A stretch of DNA of 64,000 bases, from positions 186,001-250,000 of the forward strand of contig CAVRJB010000004.1 of NCBI GenBank assembly GCA_963721385.1, given 5' to 3'. Numbering within the stretch: the stretch's first letter is position 1; each line of letters opens with the position of its first letter. The notes beneath the pieces were generated by a model that was given only the letters and a program-made list of their open reading frames with translations, was not told the DNA's origin and ran no database searches. The position numbers and the translations under genes are program-made. This DNA is from DAOMFB01 sp963721385 (GTDB lineage: Bacteria; Acidobacteriota; Thermoanaerobaculia; UBA5066). Below, piece after piece: positions 7,969 to 17,575 of this stretch.

Positions 7969-9067
7969 TTAGGTGCCCTTCTTGTACAGGTACGCCGACT
8001 CGAGCGTCCGGACGCCTTCGGTGTCGCCCACGACGTACTTGCCGCCGCTCCAGATGGCCGCGCCGGCGGTGCGGCCGGAGGCGTCGACGCAGTAGAAGCT
8101 GACGTTGAACTTCGGGCGCCCCTTCGCGTCGCGGTGGCGGGGGACGAGGTGGGTCTTCTCGGAGATCCGCTTCAGGGCGGCGAGGCAGGCTTCTTCGGGG
8201 CTCTTTCCCTGCCTCAGGAACTCGACGACGGTGTGGGAGCCGCAGGTGACGAGGTTCGCCTCGCCGCGGCCGGTCGACCCGCAGCTGCCGACGCCGTTCT
8301 CGGTGTAGACGCCGGCGCCGACGACCGCGGAATCGCCGACGCGGCCGGGGATCTTGAAGAAGAGGCCGGAGGTGGTCGTGACGCCGGCGAGGTTGCCGTC
8401 GGCCGCGCGGACGGACATGTGGATCGTCCCCTGCGGGCGGAAGTCGGCGTCGCCGTACTTCTTGATGAACTCCCGGATCGCCGGGTCGTCGACTTCGCCC
8501 GCGGCCTCGATCCAGTCGTCGTTGTCCGAGAGGCGCTCGCGCCAGTAGAGCCAGATCTTCCGCGTCTTCTCCGTCAGGAGGTCCTCGGTCGCGAAAGCCG
8601 TGCGCGGTCGCGAACTTCCGGGCCCCCGCGCCGACGAGGAAGACCCGGTCGGTCCGCTCCATGACCAGCTTCGCGACCTTCGAGGGCGTCTTGACCCCCT
8701 CGAGGGCGCCGACGGCGCCGGCGCGCATCGTTTTCCCGTCCATGACGCAGGCGTCCAGCTGGACGACCCCCTCCTCGTTCGGGATGCCGCCGTAGCCGAC
8801 CGACATGTCGTCGGGGTCCAGCTCGTTGACGTTGACGCCCGCGATCGCGGCGTCGAGCGGGGCCTTCCCCTGGATCAGCGCCTGCCGCGCCACCTTTGCC
8901 GCCTCGACGCCGTTCGCCGAGGTGACGAGGAGGAAGCCGGGAGGGGCGGCCGGAGATGGAGCGGCCGCCTTCGGGTCCACCTGGGCGGCCTCGCCGGGGC
9001 CAGAAACGAAAGCCGCGGCGCTTGCGGCCGCGGCGGTTTCGAGAAACGTCCTTCGGGTCGTCTTCAA
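7969..9067 (-). CDS. N4-(beta-N-acetylglucosaminyl)-L-asparaginase / isoaspartyl peptidase family, Tat-exported, frameshifted
   Basis: An N-terminal nucleophile hydrolase of the glycosylasparaginase/type 2 asparaginase family. It begins with a Tat signal (TTRRTFLETAAAAS). The autoprocessing threonine is in GTIHMSV, followed by the family segment FKIPGRVGDS and GAGVY. The frame changes at the AAA run 8594-8596; removing one base joins the two halves through ATEDLLTEKTRKIWLYW and gives about 365 residues, normal for the family. I chose TTG at 9067, which has GGAGG about seven bases upstream; a GTG at 9073 is an alternative. It is translationally coupled to the receiver-domain gene upstream. The break is probably a sequence error. 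Confidence 0.83.
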
Positions 9068-9069
9068 GC

Positions 9070-9480
9070 TCACTCCTCCGGCAGCTCTTTTTCGTCTTCC
9101 TCGGTGCGCGTACCGCCGGGGAGGGTGAACTTCATGATCAGGTCGCTGAGGTTCTGCGAGAACGTGGAGCGCGTCAGGACCTGGTCGCACCCCGCGGCCG
9201 TGGCCTTCTCCTGCAGGTCCTTCCGGACGTGCTCGTAGTAGCCGATGACCGGGACGCTCTTCGACTTCGCGGCCTTCTTCAGGGCGGCGATGGCCGCGAA
9301 CGGCTCCTTCCGGAGGGCGAGGTCGATCAGGACGACGCTCGCGCGGGAGGGCTCGACGGCCTTCGCGAGCTCCGCGGGGTCGGAGAGGAAGACGATCGGC
9401 GCCTGAGCGCTCTTCGTCGCCTGCTCGATCTTGGTTTTCCAGAAGAGATCGTCCGCGAGGACGACGACCGTGCGATTCAT
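9070..9480 (-). CDS. Degenerate response-regulator receiver-like protein
   Basis: A 136-residue single-domain protein with a receiver fold pattern. It starts MNRTVVVLADDLF (acidic pair), has VVLIDLALR with the candidate phospho-acceptor Asp near residue 53, then VPVIGYYEHV and CDQVLTRSTF. The usual Thr/Ser and Lys switch residues appear replaced (Tyr and Arg), so phosphorylation-independent signalling or a pseudo-receiver role is possible. A good ribosome-binding site, AGGAGG, precedes the ATG at 9480. Its stop overlaps the start region of the asparaginase gene, so both share an operon. No output domain or partner kinase is present. Confidence 0.7.
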   Translation of the reverse strand: MNRTVVVLADDLFWKTKIEQATKSAQAPIVFLSDPAELAKAVEPSRASVVLIDLALRKEPFAAIAALKKAAKSKSVPVIGYYEHVRKDLQEKATAAGCDQVLTRSTFSQNLSDLIMKFTLPGGTRTEEDEKELPEE

Positions 9481-9697
9481 CTCGAGCCTCCTAACGGAGA
9501 TGGACCCCGCCCGTCTCTCGAGTCGTCTCAACGGGCGTTCGGGGCAGGCGTGAACAGTATAAGCCCGGGGACCTTTCCGGTTAGACAGGCGTGCGAGGGA
9601 ATGGCAGACTCCGCCGCGGTGCCCCGGAATCGTCGAAAACCCCGCGGAACGGCCCTTACCGGCTCCGTATCCGCTGCGCAGGGAGGGTGTGCCCGCA

Positions 9698-11746
9698 ATG
9701 AGTGAACAGGAGTTCAAGCCATTCGTTCCCGCCGAGTCGAAGATGACGGAATTCACGGGCCGCGCGCTGGTGCTCGGCCTGCTGATGAGCGTCATCCTCG
9801 GCGCCGCGAACGCCTACCTCGGCCTGAAGGCCGGCATGACGATCGCCGCGACCTATCCGGCCGCCGTCATCGGGATGGCGGTCCTCAGGATCTTCAAGGG
9901 GTCGCTCCTCGAAGAGAACTTCGCCCGGACCGTCGGCTCGATCGGCGAGTCGGTGGCGGCGGGGGCCATTTTCACGATCCCCGCGTTCGTCATCCTCGGG
10001 ATGTGGAAGTTCGAGGGGTGGGACCCGAAGGAGTACCTGGTTGCGACCGCCCTGATGATCCTCGGCGGCTTCCTCGGGATCCTCTTCGTCACGGTCCTCC
10101 GGCGCGTCATGGTGGAGGATCAGTCGCTGCCGTTCCCCGAGTCGGTGGCCGCGGCCGAGATCCACAAGGCCGGCCAGCGCGGCGCCGAGGCCGCGAAGCA
10201 GCTCTTCAGGGCAATGGGCGTCGGGGCGCTGATCAAGTTCCTCGGCGACTCGGGCTTTTTCCAGGCCTCGAACGACTTCCAGGTCGCCGTCGGGAAGTTC
10301 AAGGAGAGCTTCGTGCGGCTGGGCCTGAAGGGCGAAGCACAGAAGATCGAGGCGGGCGGCATCACGACGATCTCCGCTCCCGCGGCGACACCCGCCTACT
10401 TCGGCGTCGGCTACATCATCGGGCCCGAGCTGGGCGCCCTGAACTTCGCGGGCGGCCTCCTCGCGTGGGGCCTCTTCGTGCCGCTCCTCGTCTTCTTCCT
10501 CGGGCCGTCGCACATCGGCGCCTACACGGCGGCCGACGGCACGCAGAACTGGGCGGGCCTGGCGGGGCACCTCTACCGCTACATCGTCCGGCCGATCGCG
10601 GTCGGCGGCATGCTCGTCGGCGCCTGTTACACGCTCTTCAAGATGCGGAAGAACCTGATCGCCGGCATCAAGCGGGGCGTCCAGGACGTCAAGAAGTCGG
10701 CGGCGGCCTCGGCGGCGACGAGCCGCACCGAAAAGGACCTGAGCCTGAAGGTCGTCGGCACCGGCATCGCGGCGGTCTTCGTCCTGATGGTCGGCCTCTA
10801 CTTCTACTTCACGGGCGTGATGGGCGGGGCGTTCCTCGCCGCCGTCGTCATGCTCGTCACGGGCTTTTTCTTCGCGGCGGTGTCGGGGAACCTCGTCGGG
10901 ATGATCGGCTCGTCCAACAACCCGATCTCCGGCCTGACGCTCGCGACGACGATCGTCGCCGCGCTCACGATGGTCATCGTCGGCGTGAAGGGGGCCGAGG
11001 GGGTCGCCGCAGTGCTGGGCGTCGCCGCCGTGGTCTGCGTCTCGTCCGCGGTCGCCGGCGAGATGCTGCAGGACCTGAAGGTCGGACACATCCTCGGCGG
11101 CACGCCGTGGAAGATGCAGGTGGGCGACTTCATCGGCGTCTTCGTGGCGGGTCTCGTCATGTTCTTCCCGCTCTACCTCCTCCACACCTCGGACCTCGCG
11201 TCGAACCCCGGCGTCGGCGGCTTCGGCGGCAAGAACCTGCCGGCCCCGCAGGCGGGGCTGATGGCGGCGCTCTCGCAGGGGATCGTCGGCGGCGAAATGG
11301 CGTGGCCGCTCGTTCTCGTCGGCATCGCGATGGGGATCTCGCTGATCCTGATCAGGGTCAAGAGCCCGATGCTCTTCTCGGTCGGCATGTACCTGCCGCT
11401 CGAGACGACGTTCGCCATCTTCGTCGGCGGCATGATCAAGGGCTTCGTGAACCGGTCGGCGGCGAGCCGCGGCTACAACGAGGCGCAGAAGGCGCGCGTC
11501 GAGAACGCGGGCGTCCTCGCGGCGTCGGGCCTCATCGCGGGCGAGGCGCTGGTCGGCCTCCTCGTGGCGGGCGTCGTGGCGTTCCGGTCGGACAACAGGT
11601 TCCCGCAGATCGGCGGGATGTTCGAGTCGATCGGCGCCTGGCTCGCGATCCCGGTGATGTTGATCCTCGCGGCGTACCTGATCTTCGTCCCGCTGAAGAA
11701 GGCGGGCGCCGCGGACGAGCCCGCTCCTCCGACAGCCGTGATGTAA
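9698..11746 (+). CDS. OPT family oligopeptide/metal transporter
   Basis: A large polytopic membrane protein of about 682 residues in the oligopeptide transporter (OPT) family, which moves peptides or metal chelates into the cell. The opening FTGRALVLGLLMSVILGAAN and the conserved NAYLGLKAGMTIAATYPAAV are hallmark segments of the bacterial OPT branch. Many hydrophobic spans alternate with short loops through the whole length. I chose ATG 9698, about ten bases after GGGAGGG; a GTG at 9689 is also in frame. Substrate cannot be told from sequence. It is followed after three bases by a DUF2752 gene. Confidence 0.9.
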   Translation: MSEQEFKPFVPAESKMTEFTGRALVLGLLMSVILGAANAYLGLKAGMTIAATYPAAVIGMAVLRIFKGSLLEENFARTVGSIGESVAAGAIFTIPAFVILGMWKFEGWDPKEYLVATALMILGGFLGILFVTVLRRVMVEDQSLPFPESVAAAEIHKAGQRGAEAAKQLFRAMGVGALIKFLGDSGFFQASNDFQVAVGKFKESFVRLGLKGEAQKIEAGGITTISAPAATPAYFGVGYIIGPELGALNFAGGLLAWGLFVPLLVFFLGPSHIGAYTAADGTQNWAGLAGHLYRYIVRPIAVGGMLVGACYTLFKMRKNLIAGIKRGVQDVKKSAAASAATSRTEKDLSLKVVGTGIAAVFVLMVGLYFYFTGVMGGAFLAAVVMLVTGFFFAAVSGNLVGMIGSSNNPISGLTLATTIVAALTMVIVGVKGAEGVAAVLGVAAVVCVSSAVAGEMLQDLKVGHILGGTPWKMQVGDFIGVFVAGLVMFFPLYLLHTSDLASNPGVGGFGGKNLPAPQAGLMAALSQGIVGGEMAWPLVLVGIAMGISLILIRVKSPMLFSVGMYLPLETTFAIFVGGMIKGFVNRSAASRGYNEAQKARVENAGVLAASGLIAGEALVGLLVAGVVAFRSDNRFPQIGGMFESIGAWLAIPVMLILAAYLIFVPLKKAGAADEPAPPTAVM

Positions 11747-11749
11747 GCC

Positions 11750-12124
11750 GTGTTGGACGCCGGACCCCCTGCTCCTACGCGCGCAAACTCGCTTCGCTCA
11801 GACAGTGCGCGCGGGCGTCGCAGGAGATCCGGCGTCCTCGGTTCAGCGCACGCGGGCGTCGGAGGGACGCCGGCCGCGCTGCTCCTCGTTACGCTGGCGG
11901 CGGTCCTCTTTCTGTTCGATCCCGCCACCGCGGGCTTCTATCCGCCCTGCCTCTTCCGGTCGTTCTTCGGCTTCGAGTGCCCCGGCTGCGGGAGCCTGAG
12001 GGCCGCCCATCAACTCCTCCATGGAAACCTCGAGGCGGCGTGGGCTCTGAACAGGACGGTCGTCGTCGCGCTGCCTCTCGCCGCCCTCGCGGGCGTGATC
12101 GGCGTCCTCCGGAAGTCACACTGA
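11750..12124 (+). CDS. DUF2752 family small membrane protein
   Basis: A 124-residue protein with two hydrophobic segments flanking the DUF2752 signature CPGCGSLRAAHQLLHG, preceded by FYPPCLF. The family's function is unknown. The N-terminal 45 residues are arginine- and serine-rich and do not look like the family, so the true start may lie downstream, although no better in-frame ATG or GTG is visible before the first hydrophobic stretch. It follows the OPT transporter after three bases, so co-transcription is likely. Confidence 0.75.
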   Translation: MLDAGPPAPTRANSLRSDSARGRRRRSGVLGSAHAGVGGTPAALLLVTLAAVLFLFDPATAGFYPPCLFRSFFGFECPGCGSLRAAHQLLHGNLEAAWALNRTVVVALPLAALAGVIGVLRKSH

Positions 12125-12140
12125 ATCGGTTAGCTCGTGA

Positions 12141-12150
12141 GTGACGTCAC
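12141..12150. promoter_or_regulatory. Perfect 10-bp palindrome upstream of a secreted-protein gene
   Basis: GTGACGTCAC is a perfect inverted repeat in the short gap between the DUF2752 gene and the next start at 12243. It could be a protein-binding site for the downstream gene. No -35/-10 pair is clear around it, and one 10-bp palindrome can occur by chance, so this is a low-confidence site. Confidence 0.25.
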
Positions 12151-12242
12151 GCGGCGGGGGCTCCGGAGAAACCCGGCCCGTTCCTTGCGATGACTGGTCT
12201 GTCCCGGAAACGAGAAGTCCGGGGCGGAAAGAGAGGCCGGTC

Positions 12243-12643
12243 ATGAACAAGCTGACGAGAAACCTGATCCTCCCGGCCGCGGCACTCGCGGCCCTCCTTC
12301 TGGCCCCGACGTCCGAGGCGCAGGGGTTCGGCCGCGACCGTGGCGCCACTTCGAGGGGATACGACCGCGGGGACCGGAATCGCGGAAACGACAGGCGCGG
12401 ATCCGCGTGGCGGGGGCACTCTTACAACGTGGCGCCTCGCTACGTCGCCCCTCGCTATGTCTCACCGTACCGCACGCCCTGGCGGGCGACGTCGGGCTAC
12501 CGCTTCTACTCGGCGTATCCGGGCCCGGGCTACGTCTGGATCGCTGGGTACGGCTGGGTCCTTCCGCCGTTCTTCGGCGCCGTCTGGGTGCCGCCAGCCA
12601 CTACGACATCGGCGGATTCTGGGTCGAGGGCTTCTGGCGCTGA
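12243..12643 (+). CDS. Small secreted aromatic/glycine-rich protein (YXWGXW/PXPV-like), frameshifted
   Basis: A predicted exported protein of about 133 residues. It starts with a signal peptide (basic MNKLTRN, hydrophobic alanine/leucine core, cleavage near SEAQ), then an Arg/Gly/Asp-rich mature N-terminus, then Tyr/Pro-rich sequence including PGYVWIAGYGWVLPPFFG. The continuation SHYDIGGFWVEGFWR lies in the next frame; one base is missing near 12591-12596. This architecture matches small cell-surface proteins with YxWGxW-like aromatic motifs, whose function is unknown. A GA-rich ribosome-binding region precedes the ATG. The end is 20 bases from the convergent ada gene. Confidence 0.7.
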
Positions 12644-12662
12644 ACGACGCTGGCGGGCGGTC

Positions 12663-13737
12663 TCAGGGCCGCCCGCCTTCCCGTTCCAGGAGCTCCTGCT
12701 TCCGCTCGACGCCCCACCGCCAGCCGCCGAGCACCGCCGTCGGTCCGGACGATCCGGTGGCACGGCACGACGAGCGCCGCCGGGTTGTGCGCGCAGGCGT
12801 TGGCGACGGCGCGGACCGCGGTCGGCCGTCCGATCGAGGCGGCCAGCTCCGTGTAGGAGCGCGTCTCGCCGCGCGGAATCGCGCGGAGCGCTTCCCAGAC
12901 CCGCCGCTGAAACGTCGTGGCGCGGAGGTCGAGCGGGATGGGGGAGAGGTCGACCGACTCCGCGAGCGAGCCGGCGATGAGGGCGGTCCACTCCGCGTGC
13001 GCTCCGGGCGCGTTCTCGAGGAGCGCCTCGGGGTACTCGCGCCTGAGGCCGGCTTCGAGCGCGCGGTCGGAGTCGCCGAGCGTCACGGCGCAGACGCCGC
13101 GCTCCGTCGCCGCGACAAGAAGGCGGCCGAGCGGCGTCGGTACCGTTGAAAAGCGGATATGAAGCCCCTGGCCTCCGCGGCGGTAACGCGCGGGCGTCAT
13201 GGCGAGGTGCCGCGAGGCGTGCGCGTAGGCGCGGCTGCTCGAGCCGTAGCCGGCTTCGAAGCTGGCGGACGCGACGCCCGACCCGTCGCGGAGGAGCGCT
13301 TTCAGGCGGTCGGCGCGCCGCGCATCGGCGTAGCGCTTCGGCGTGACCCCGACGAGCTTCTTGAAGACGCGCGAGAGGTGGAACGGCGAGAGTCCGGCCG
13401 CGCGCGCGAGAACGGCGAGCGGGACCGGCGCTTCGGCGTTCGTCTCGAGGAACGCGATCGCCCGCTGGACGGCCCGGACGGCGGCCGCCGGCTCGGCGCT
13501 GGAAGGTCGGCACCGAAGGCAGGCGCGAAAGCCGGCGCCCTCGGCCTCGCCGGGGGACGCGAAGAACGACACGTTCTCGCGCTTCGGGTGGCGCGCCGCG
13601 CACGAGGGACGGCAGTAGACACCGGTCGTCGAGACGGCAAAGACGAACCGGCCGTCGGAGGCCGCGTCGCGGGCGACGACGGCCTTCCAGGAGCGAGCGG
13701 GATCGAGGGGGGCGGCGGGCATCGCGGTGATCATCAT
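12663..13737 (-). CDS. ada: Bifunctional Ada protein: methylated-DNA repair methyltransferase and AraC-type activator, frameshifted near the C-terminus
   Basis: Ada removes methyl groups from DNA and, when methylated, activates the adaptive response. Domains in order: N-terminal zinc/phosphotriester domain with the four cysteines (GVYCRPSC ... RACLRC), an AraC helix-turn-helix region (SPFHLSRVFKKLVGVTPKRYA), and the O6-alkylguanine transferase domain with active-site VVPCHRIV. After the active site the frame is lost; removing one base near 12731-12736 restores LGGWRWGVERKQELLERE and a stop at 12663, giving about 357 residues as in E. coli Ada. The break probably is a sequencing error. The start could be 13737 or 13722. 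Confidence 0.9.
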
Positions 13738-13802
13738 CCCCTCAATCTGGGCCCGCCGGAACCGGGTTTATCCCCGGATCTTGCGGTCAAATTCGGGTTC
13801 GG

Positions 13803-14495
13803 CTACTTCCGGAAGAGGGGCAGGAGCGTGGCGTCGAGGCGGCGGAAGAGCTCGGCGGTTGCTTCGACGTCGCGCCGGCAGTAGTCGGCGATCTCGCGCA
13901 GGCGCCCCTGCCGGTAGAAGACGTCGACGGTGTAGCCGTGGACCTCCTCGGTCTTCGGCGACGGGATGCCGAAGGCGACGCAGGCGGCGTGGAGCGTCGG
14001 CGTCTGGTCGCGCGAGACCGCGCCCTGAAATGTCAGGACTTCCATCAGATCGATGGCCGCGGCGAACTCGAAACGCCGTCCGACGAGGTTCTTCGAAGGG
14101 GCGATCCCGTGGACGGCGCTCCGGACCGAAAGGAACGGTCCGTCGAAGCTCCGCCCGTTGAACGACACGAACCGGTCGAACCTCTCCACTTTCTTCCAGA
14201 ATTCCGTCAGCATCGACGCCTCATCGCAGCCGACGAATTCGAAGCGGCCGTCGTCGGACGGGTGCGAGGTCCGCTCGCCCGCCGACTCGTACCAGACAAT
14301 TCCCTTCCTCGTCTCCGGATTCATCATCGCGATGACGACGACCCTTCCCGTGTAGGGGGAGAGGGCTCCCCCTTTCTTCCTTCGAAGAAAATCGTCGTGG
14401 TCTTCCGCGTACCGCGTCAGCTTCTCCCGCAGCATCGGGTCGAGGTCGAGCCACGGGAACGACACCGTCTCGATGTCGAAAACCACCGTCGTCAT
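13803..14495 (-). CDS. Predicted 3'-5' exonuclease, PolB-like DEDD family
   Basis: A 230-residue ribonuclease H-fold exonuclease related to the proofreading domain of family B polymerases (PF10108-type). The first acidic motif is VVFDIETVSFP at the N-terminus, the second is FVSFNGRSFDGPFL in the middle, and the third is DYCRRDVEATAELF near the C-terminus, giving the DEDDy pattern with tyrosine in motif III. No polymerase domain is attached, so it probably acts alone in nucleic-acid turnover or repair. It lies between ada and a hydrolase gene on the same strand. Confidence 0.85.
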   Translation of the reverse strand: MTTVVFDIETVSFPWLDLDPMLREKLTRYAEDHDDFLRRKKGGALSPYTGRVVVIAMMNPETRKGIVWYESAGERTSHPSDDGRFEFVGCDEASMLTEFWKKVERFDRFVSFNGRSFDGPFLSVRSAVHGIAPSKNLVGRRFEFAAAIDLMEVLTFQGAVSRDQTPTLHAACVAFGIPSPKTEEVHGYTVDVFYRQGRLREIADYCRRDVEATAELFRRLDATLLPLFRK

Positions 14496-14508
14496 GGCGG
14501 GCCGGAGT

Positions 14509-15372
14509 CTATGACTTCGGCGCGGGGGTCGGGGAGGGCGTGGGGGTCGGGCCGGCGCTCATGGTCGTGACGGGCGCCGCGCCGAGTCGCTGGACGAGCC
14601 AGTCGAGCATCGCCTCCACCGCCTCGGGGTGCTCCTCGAGAAGGACGAGGTTGTGCGCCGAGCCGGCGACGAGGAGGAGCTTCTTCGGCTCGGCCGTCGT
14701 TGCGAGGAGGGCCTTCGCCGAGGCGGCGCGCTGCGGCGCCTCCTCCGAAGCGATGAAGAGCGTGGCGCGCGGCGCGGCCTGCTTCCCTCCGGCGAGCGGC
14801 TCCAGCCGCTCCGAGTTCGCGGAGACCACGACCGCCGCGTCGGCCCAGCCCCGGGCGGTGGCGAGGACGGCGAGGTTCCCTCCCAGCGAGAGGCCGACGA
14901 CGCCCACCTTCGGCGCCTTCGTCCGGAGCCAGGCGCTCGCGGCCTCGACGTCCCGCGGAAACCCGGCCGAATCGGACATCTGGCGCGGCGAGATCTTCAG
15001 GACCGCCCCGTTCTTCTTCGTCGACTCGCCGTGGGCACGGAGGTCGATCGCGAGGGTGGCGAGGCCACGGCCCGCAAAGGCGCCGGCGAGGGCTTCCCAG
15101 TCCCGCCGGTCGCGGGAGAAATCGTGGACGAGGAGGACCGCCGGCGCGCTCGGCCGCTCGACGAGCGGGCGCCAGGTTCCGGCCAAGGCGACGCCGTCCG
15201 CGGTTGGAATCGTGACCTTGTTCGGGTCGGGAGGGCGCGGGACCGCGGTCGGCTCCGCCGGCTTCTTTTTCTTCTTCGAGGCCGCTTCGGCGCTCGGGCC
15301 GGACGAAAGGACCAGCGCGACGATGACCGCCAGGGCGGCGGCCGCGGCGGCCCAGGGCCGGGAGCGCGTCAC
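14509..15372 (-). CDS. Exported alpha/beta hydrolase (dienelactone hydrolase/acyl-esterase like)
   Basis: A 287-residue serine hydrolase. An N-terminal hydrophobic segment followed by a lysine run suggests export or a membrane anchor. The fold landmarks are VLLVHDFSRDRRDW (oxyanion loop), the nucleophile elbow VGLSLGGNL, and a late His in GSAHNLVLLEEHPEAV. The tail is Pro/Thr-rich. The GTG start at 15372 shares one base with the TAG stop of the upstream membrane-protein gene, so the two are translationally coupled and probably act together. Substrate unknown. Confidence 0.82.
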   Translation of the reverse strand: MTRSRPWAAAAAALAVIVALVLSSGPSAEAASKKKKKPAEPTAVPRPPDPNKVTIPTADGVALAGTWRPLVERPSAPAVLLVHDFSRDRRDWEALAGAFAGRGLATLAIDLRAHGESTKKNGAVLKISPRQMSDSAGFPRDVEAASAWLRTKAPKVGVVGLSLGGNLAVLATARGWADAAVVVSANSERLEPLAGGKQAAPRATLFIASEEAPQRAASAKALLATTAEPKKLLLVAGSAHNLVLLEEHPEAVEAMLDWLVQRLGAAPVTTMSAGPTPTPSPTPAPKS

Positions 15373-16424
15373 TAGGAGGACGAGCCGCTCGCCTTCGTGC
15401 CCAGGGTGAAGAGCGCGGCGTCGTGCGCGTAGTGCGTCAGGAGGAACGACAGGACGACCGCGTAATAGCACTGCTCGATCGGCAGTCCCATCAGGTAGAC
15501 GAGGATCCCGATGAGGACCGACGCACCGAGCGTCCAGAGGATGTTCCAACCGTAGAAGCGGTAGAACTTGCCGGGCTCGGCCATCTGTTTCACGAAGCCG
15601 AGCGTCACCTTCCCCATCGACTCGGCGCGGTTCAGGAGGAGGAACGTGAGGCCGAGGTACTGGAACGAGTGCCAGGCGTTGAAGCCCTGGAAGGCGACGG
15701 AGAGCTCGCCGATCCGCGTGATGATCGCCGCGACCCCCATCGTGAGGCCCATGAAGACCAGGTAGGGCCAGCGGACCTCGCCGCGGCGCCACTGGTTCCA
15801 GGTCTTCACGGCCCAGGCGGCGATCAGCGCCGCCGCGCAGAGGGCGAAGGCGTCGGCGAACCAGAACTGATTCTTGAGGAACGGCGGGAACCAGAGCGTC
15901 CTCTCGCCGATGACGAAGGTGCCCGCGACGTGCCGGTACATGGCGACGGCGTAGAGAGAGGAGGCGATGACGGCGAAGTCGAGGAGCCTCTCCCACGGCT
16001 TCGCCTTTCCGCCCTTGTCCCGGTAGAGGTAGCCGATGTAGGCGGCCTGGTCGCAGACGTGAAGGGACGCCACCGTGAAGAAGAACGTCAATAGCGCCGT
16101 GAACGCGAAGATCGCGCTCGTGACGACGAAGACCGGAACGAGGACGACCGGGATCCAGACGATGGCCGGGTGGATCCTCCGGAAGCCGGGCTCGAAGACG
16201 GTCCGGAGAAACGTGGCGTACATGTGCGGCCCGCCGATCAGGAGCGTGACGAGCAAGTCGACCCCCGTCGCCCCGACCTTCCAGTACGAATGGACGAGGA
16301 GCGGAACGGCCACGAGAAGAGCCGAGAGCGTCAGCCAGGAGAGATCCCAGCGGCTGCTGGTGATCCACGGCGACGACGCCGGAACGGATAGGGCGGGAGC
16401 CTGAGCGCTCATGGTTGTCTCCAT
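15372..16424 (-). CDS. Polytopic membrane protein of unknown function, histidine-rich
   Basis: A 350-residue integral membrane protein with roughly nine hydrophobic spans. I do not recognise the family. Histidines occur in short conserved-looking contexts near membrane borders: GGPHMYATF, ASLHVCDQ, YRHVAG, AWHSFQYLG and THYAHDAALF. Such a pattern could bind a metal, faintly recalling Brp/Blh-type carotene oxygenases, but that is only a guess. It is coupled by a one-base overlap to the exported alpha/beta hydrolase. An ATG at 16424 begins METTM; ATG 16412 is an alternative. Confidence 0.75.
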   Translation of the reverse strand: METTMSAQAPALSVPASSPWITSSRWDLSWLTLSALLVAVPLLVHSYWKVGATGVDLLVTLLIGGPHMYATFLRTVFEPGFRRIHPAIVWIPVVLVPVFVVTSAIFAFTALLTFFFTVASLHVCDQAAYIGYLYRDKGGKAKPWERLLDFAVIASSLYAVAMYRHVAGTFVIGERTLWFPPFLKNQFWFADAFALCAAALIAAWAVKTWNQWRRGEVRWPYLVFMGLTMGVAAIITRIGELSVAFQGFNAWHSFQYLGLTFLLLNRAESMGKVTLGFVKQMAEPGKFYRFYGWNILWTLGASVLIGILVYLMGLPIEQCYYAVVLSFLLTHYAHDAALFTLGTKASGSSS

Positions 16425-16504
16425 AGCGGACGGCTCCTGCCGGTCCGCGCCGAAAAAGTCTAACAGAGAAGCGCGGGCGAAATCCGGCGCTAAGATGGTT
16501 CGTG

Positions 16505-17475
16505 ATGGCCGCCGTCGATCCCGCTCTCGACCTTGCCGCCGACATCCGGCGACTGACGAAGGAGCGGGACGCCGTCCTCCTCGCCCACTACTACCAGGAG
16601 CCGGAGATCCAGGACCTGGCCGACTTCGTGGGGGACTCGCTGGAGCTGGCGCGGCGAGGACGGGAGGCGAAGGAGTCGGTCATCGCCTTCTGCGGCGTCC
16701 ACTTCATGGCCGAGACGGCGAAGATCCTGACGCCCGAGAAGACCGTCGTCGTGCCCGACCTCGAGGCGGGCTGCTCGCTCGCCGACGGCTGCCCGGCCCC
16801 TCTCTTCGCCGAATGGCTGAAGAGATACCCCGGCCACACGGTCGTCAGCTACATCAACTGCTCGGCCGGCGTGAAAGCGCTCTCGGACGTCATCGTGACC
16901 TCGTCCTCGGCGGAGCACATCCTCCGGCAGATCCCCGACCCCGTCGTCTTCGCCCCCGACCGGAACCTCGCGGCCTGGCTCGAGAAGAAACTCGGGCGGA
17001 CGTTCGTCGTCTGGCCGGGGACCTGCGTCGTCCACGAGACCTTCTCGGAGCGGAAGATCCTCGACCTGATGGCCCGCCACCCCGAGGCCGAGCTGATCGC
17101 CCACCCGGAGTGCGAGGAGAAGATCCTGCGCCTCGCGGCGCACGTCGGCCTCGACGTCGGGGCTCCTGAAGCACGTCACGACGTCGCCGAAGCAGTCGTT
17201 CATCGTCGCGACCGAAGAGGGAATCCTCCACCAGATGCGCCGGGCCGCGCCGGACAAGGAGCTGATTCCCGCGCCGCCGGACGACGGACTGCGCCTGCAA
17301 CACCTGCCCCCACATGAAGAAGAACACGCTCGAGAAGCTGCAGGCCTGCCTCTCCCGGCTCTCCCCGCGGCTCGAGGTGGAGGAGGGAGTCCGGCTCCGG
17401 GCGAAGAAGAGCATCGACCGGATGCTCGAGATGACGGCCGGGCTGACGCTCGCCGCGCCCGGAAACCGGGGCTGA
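16505..17475 (+). CDS. nadA: Quinolinate synthase A (two frameshifts)
   Basis: NadA condenses iminoaspartate with dihydroxyacetone phosphate to quinolinate in NAD biosynthesis and carries a [4Fe-4S] cluster. The N-terminal part is unmistakable: LLAHYYQEPEIQDLADFVGDSLELAR, FCGVHFMAETAKIL, and cysteine sites in ADGCPAP and WPGTCVVHE. Two extra bases break it: one in the CC at 17149-17150 and one near 17288. Removing them gives the missing segments, including KHVTTSP, SFIVATEEGILHQM and the CACNTCPHM cluster motif, for about 322 residues ending at 17475. An ATG at 16505 follows an alternative GTG at 16502. No nadB or nadC is adjacent. Confidence 0.92.
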
Positions 17476-17515
17476 CGGCACCCTCGATGCCGTCGTCCGC
17501 TCTCGTCGGGCCCCC

Positions 17516-17544
17516 GCGGGGGTCGCATCCCGCGGGACCCCCGC
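17516..17544. terminator. Possible hairpin terminator between convergent genes
   Basis: GCGGGGGTC at 17516-17524 pairs with GACCCCCGC at 17536-17544, and an overlapping pair CGCATC/GATGCG offers an alternative fold. It sits between nadA and the convergent spermidine synthase-like gene. There is no T-run, so intrinsic termination is uncertain. Confidence 0.3.
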
Positions 17545-17575
17545 GATGCGCCGGCTTCTGCCGCTGGTTGATCCG

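Noticed and set aside
9656..11185. Long minus-strand reading frame opposite the OPT transporter
   Set aside because: It is rich in Arg, Asp, Glu and His with no recognisable family and lies antisense to a clear transporter gene; a typical GC-rich shadow.
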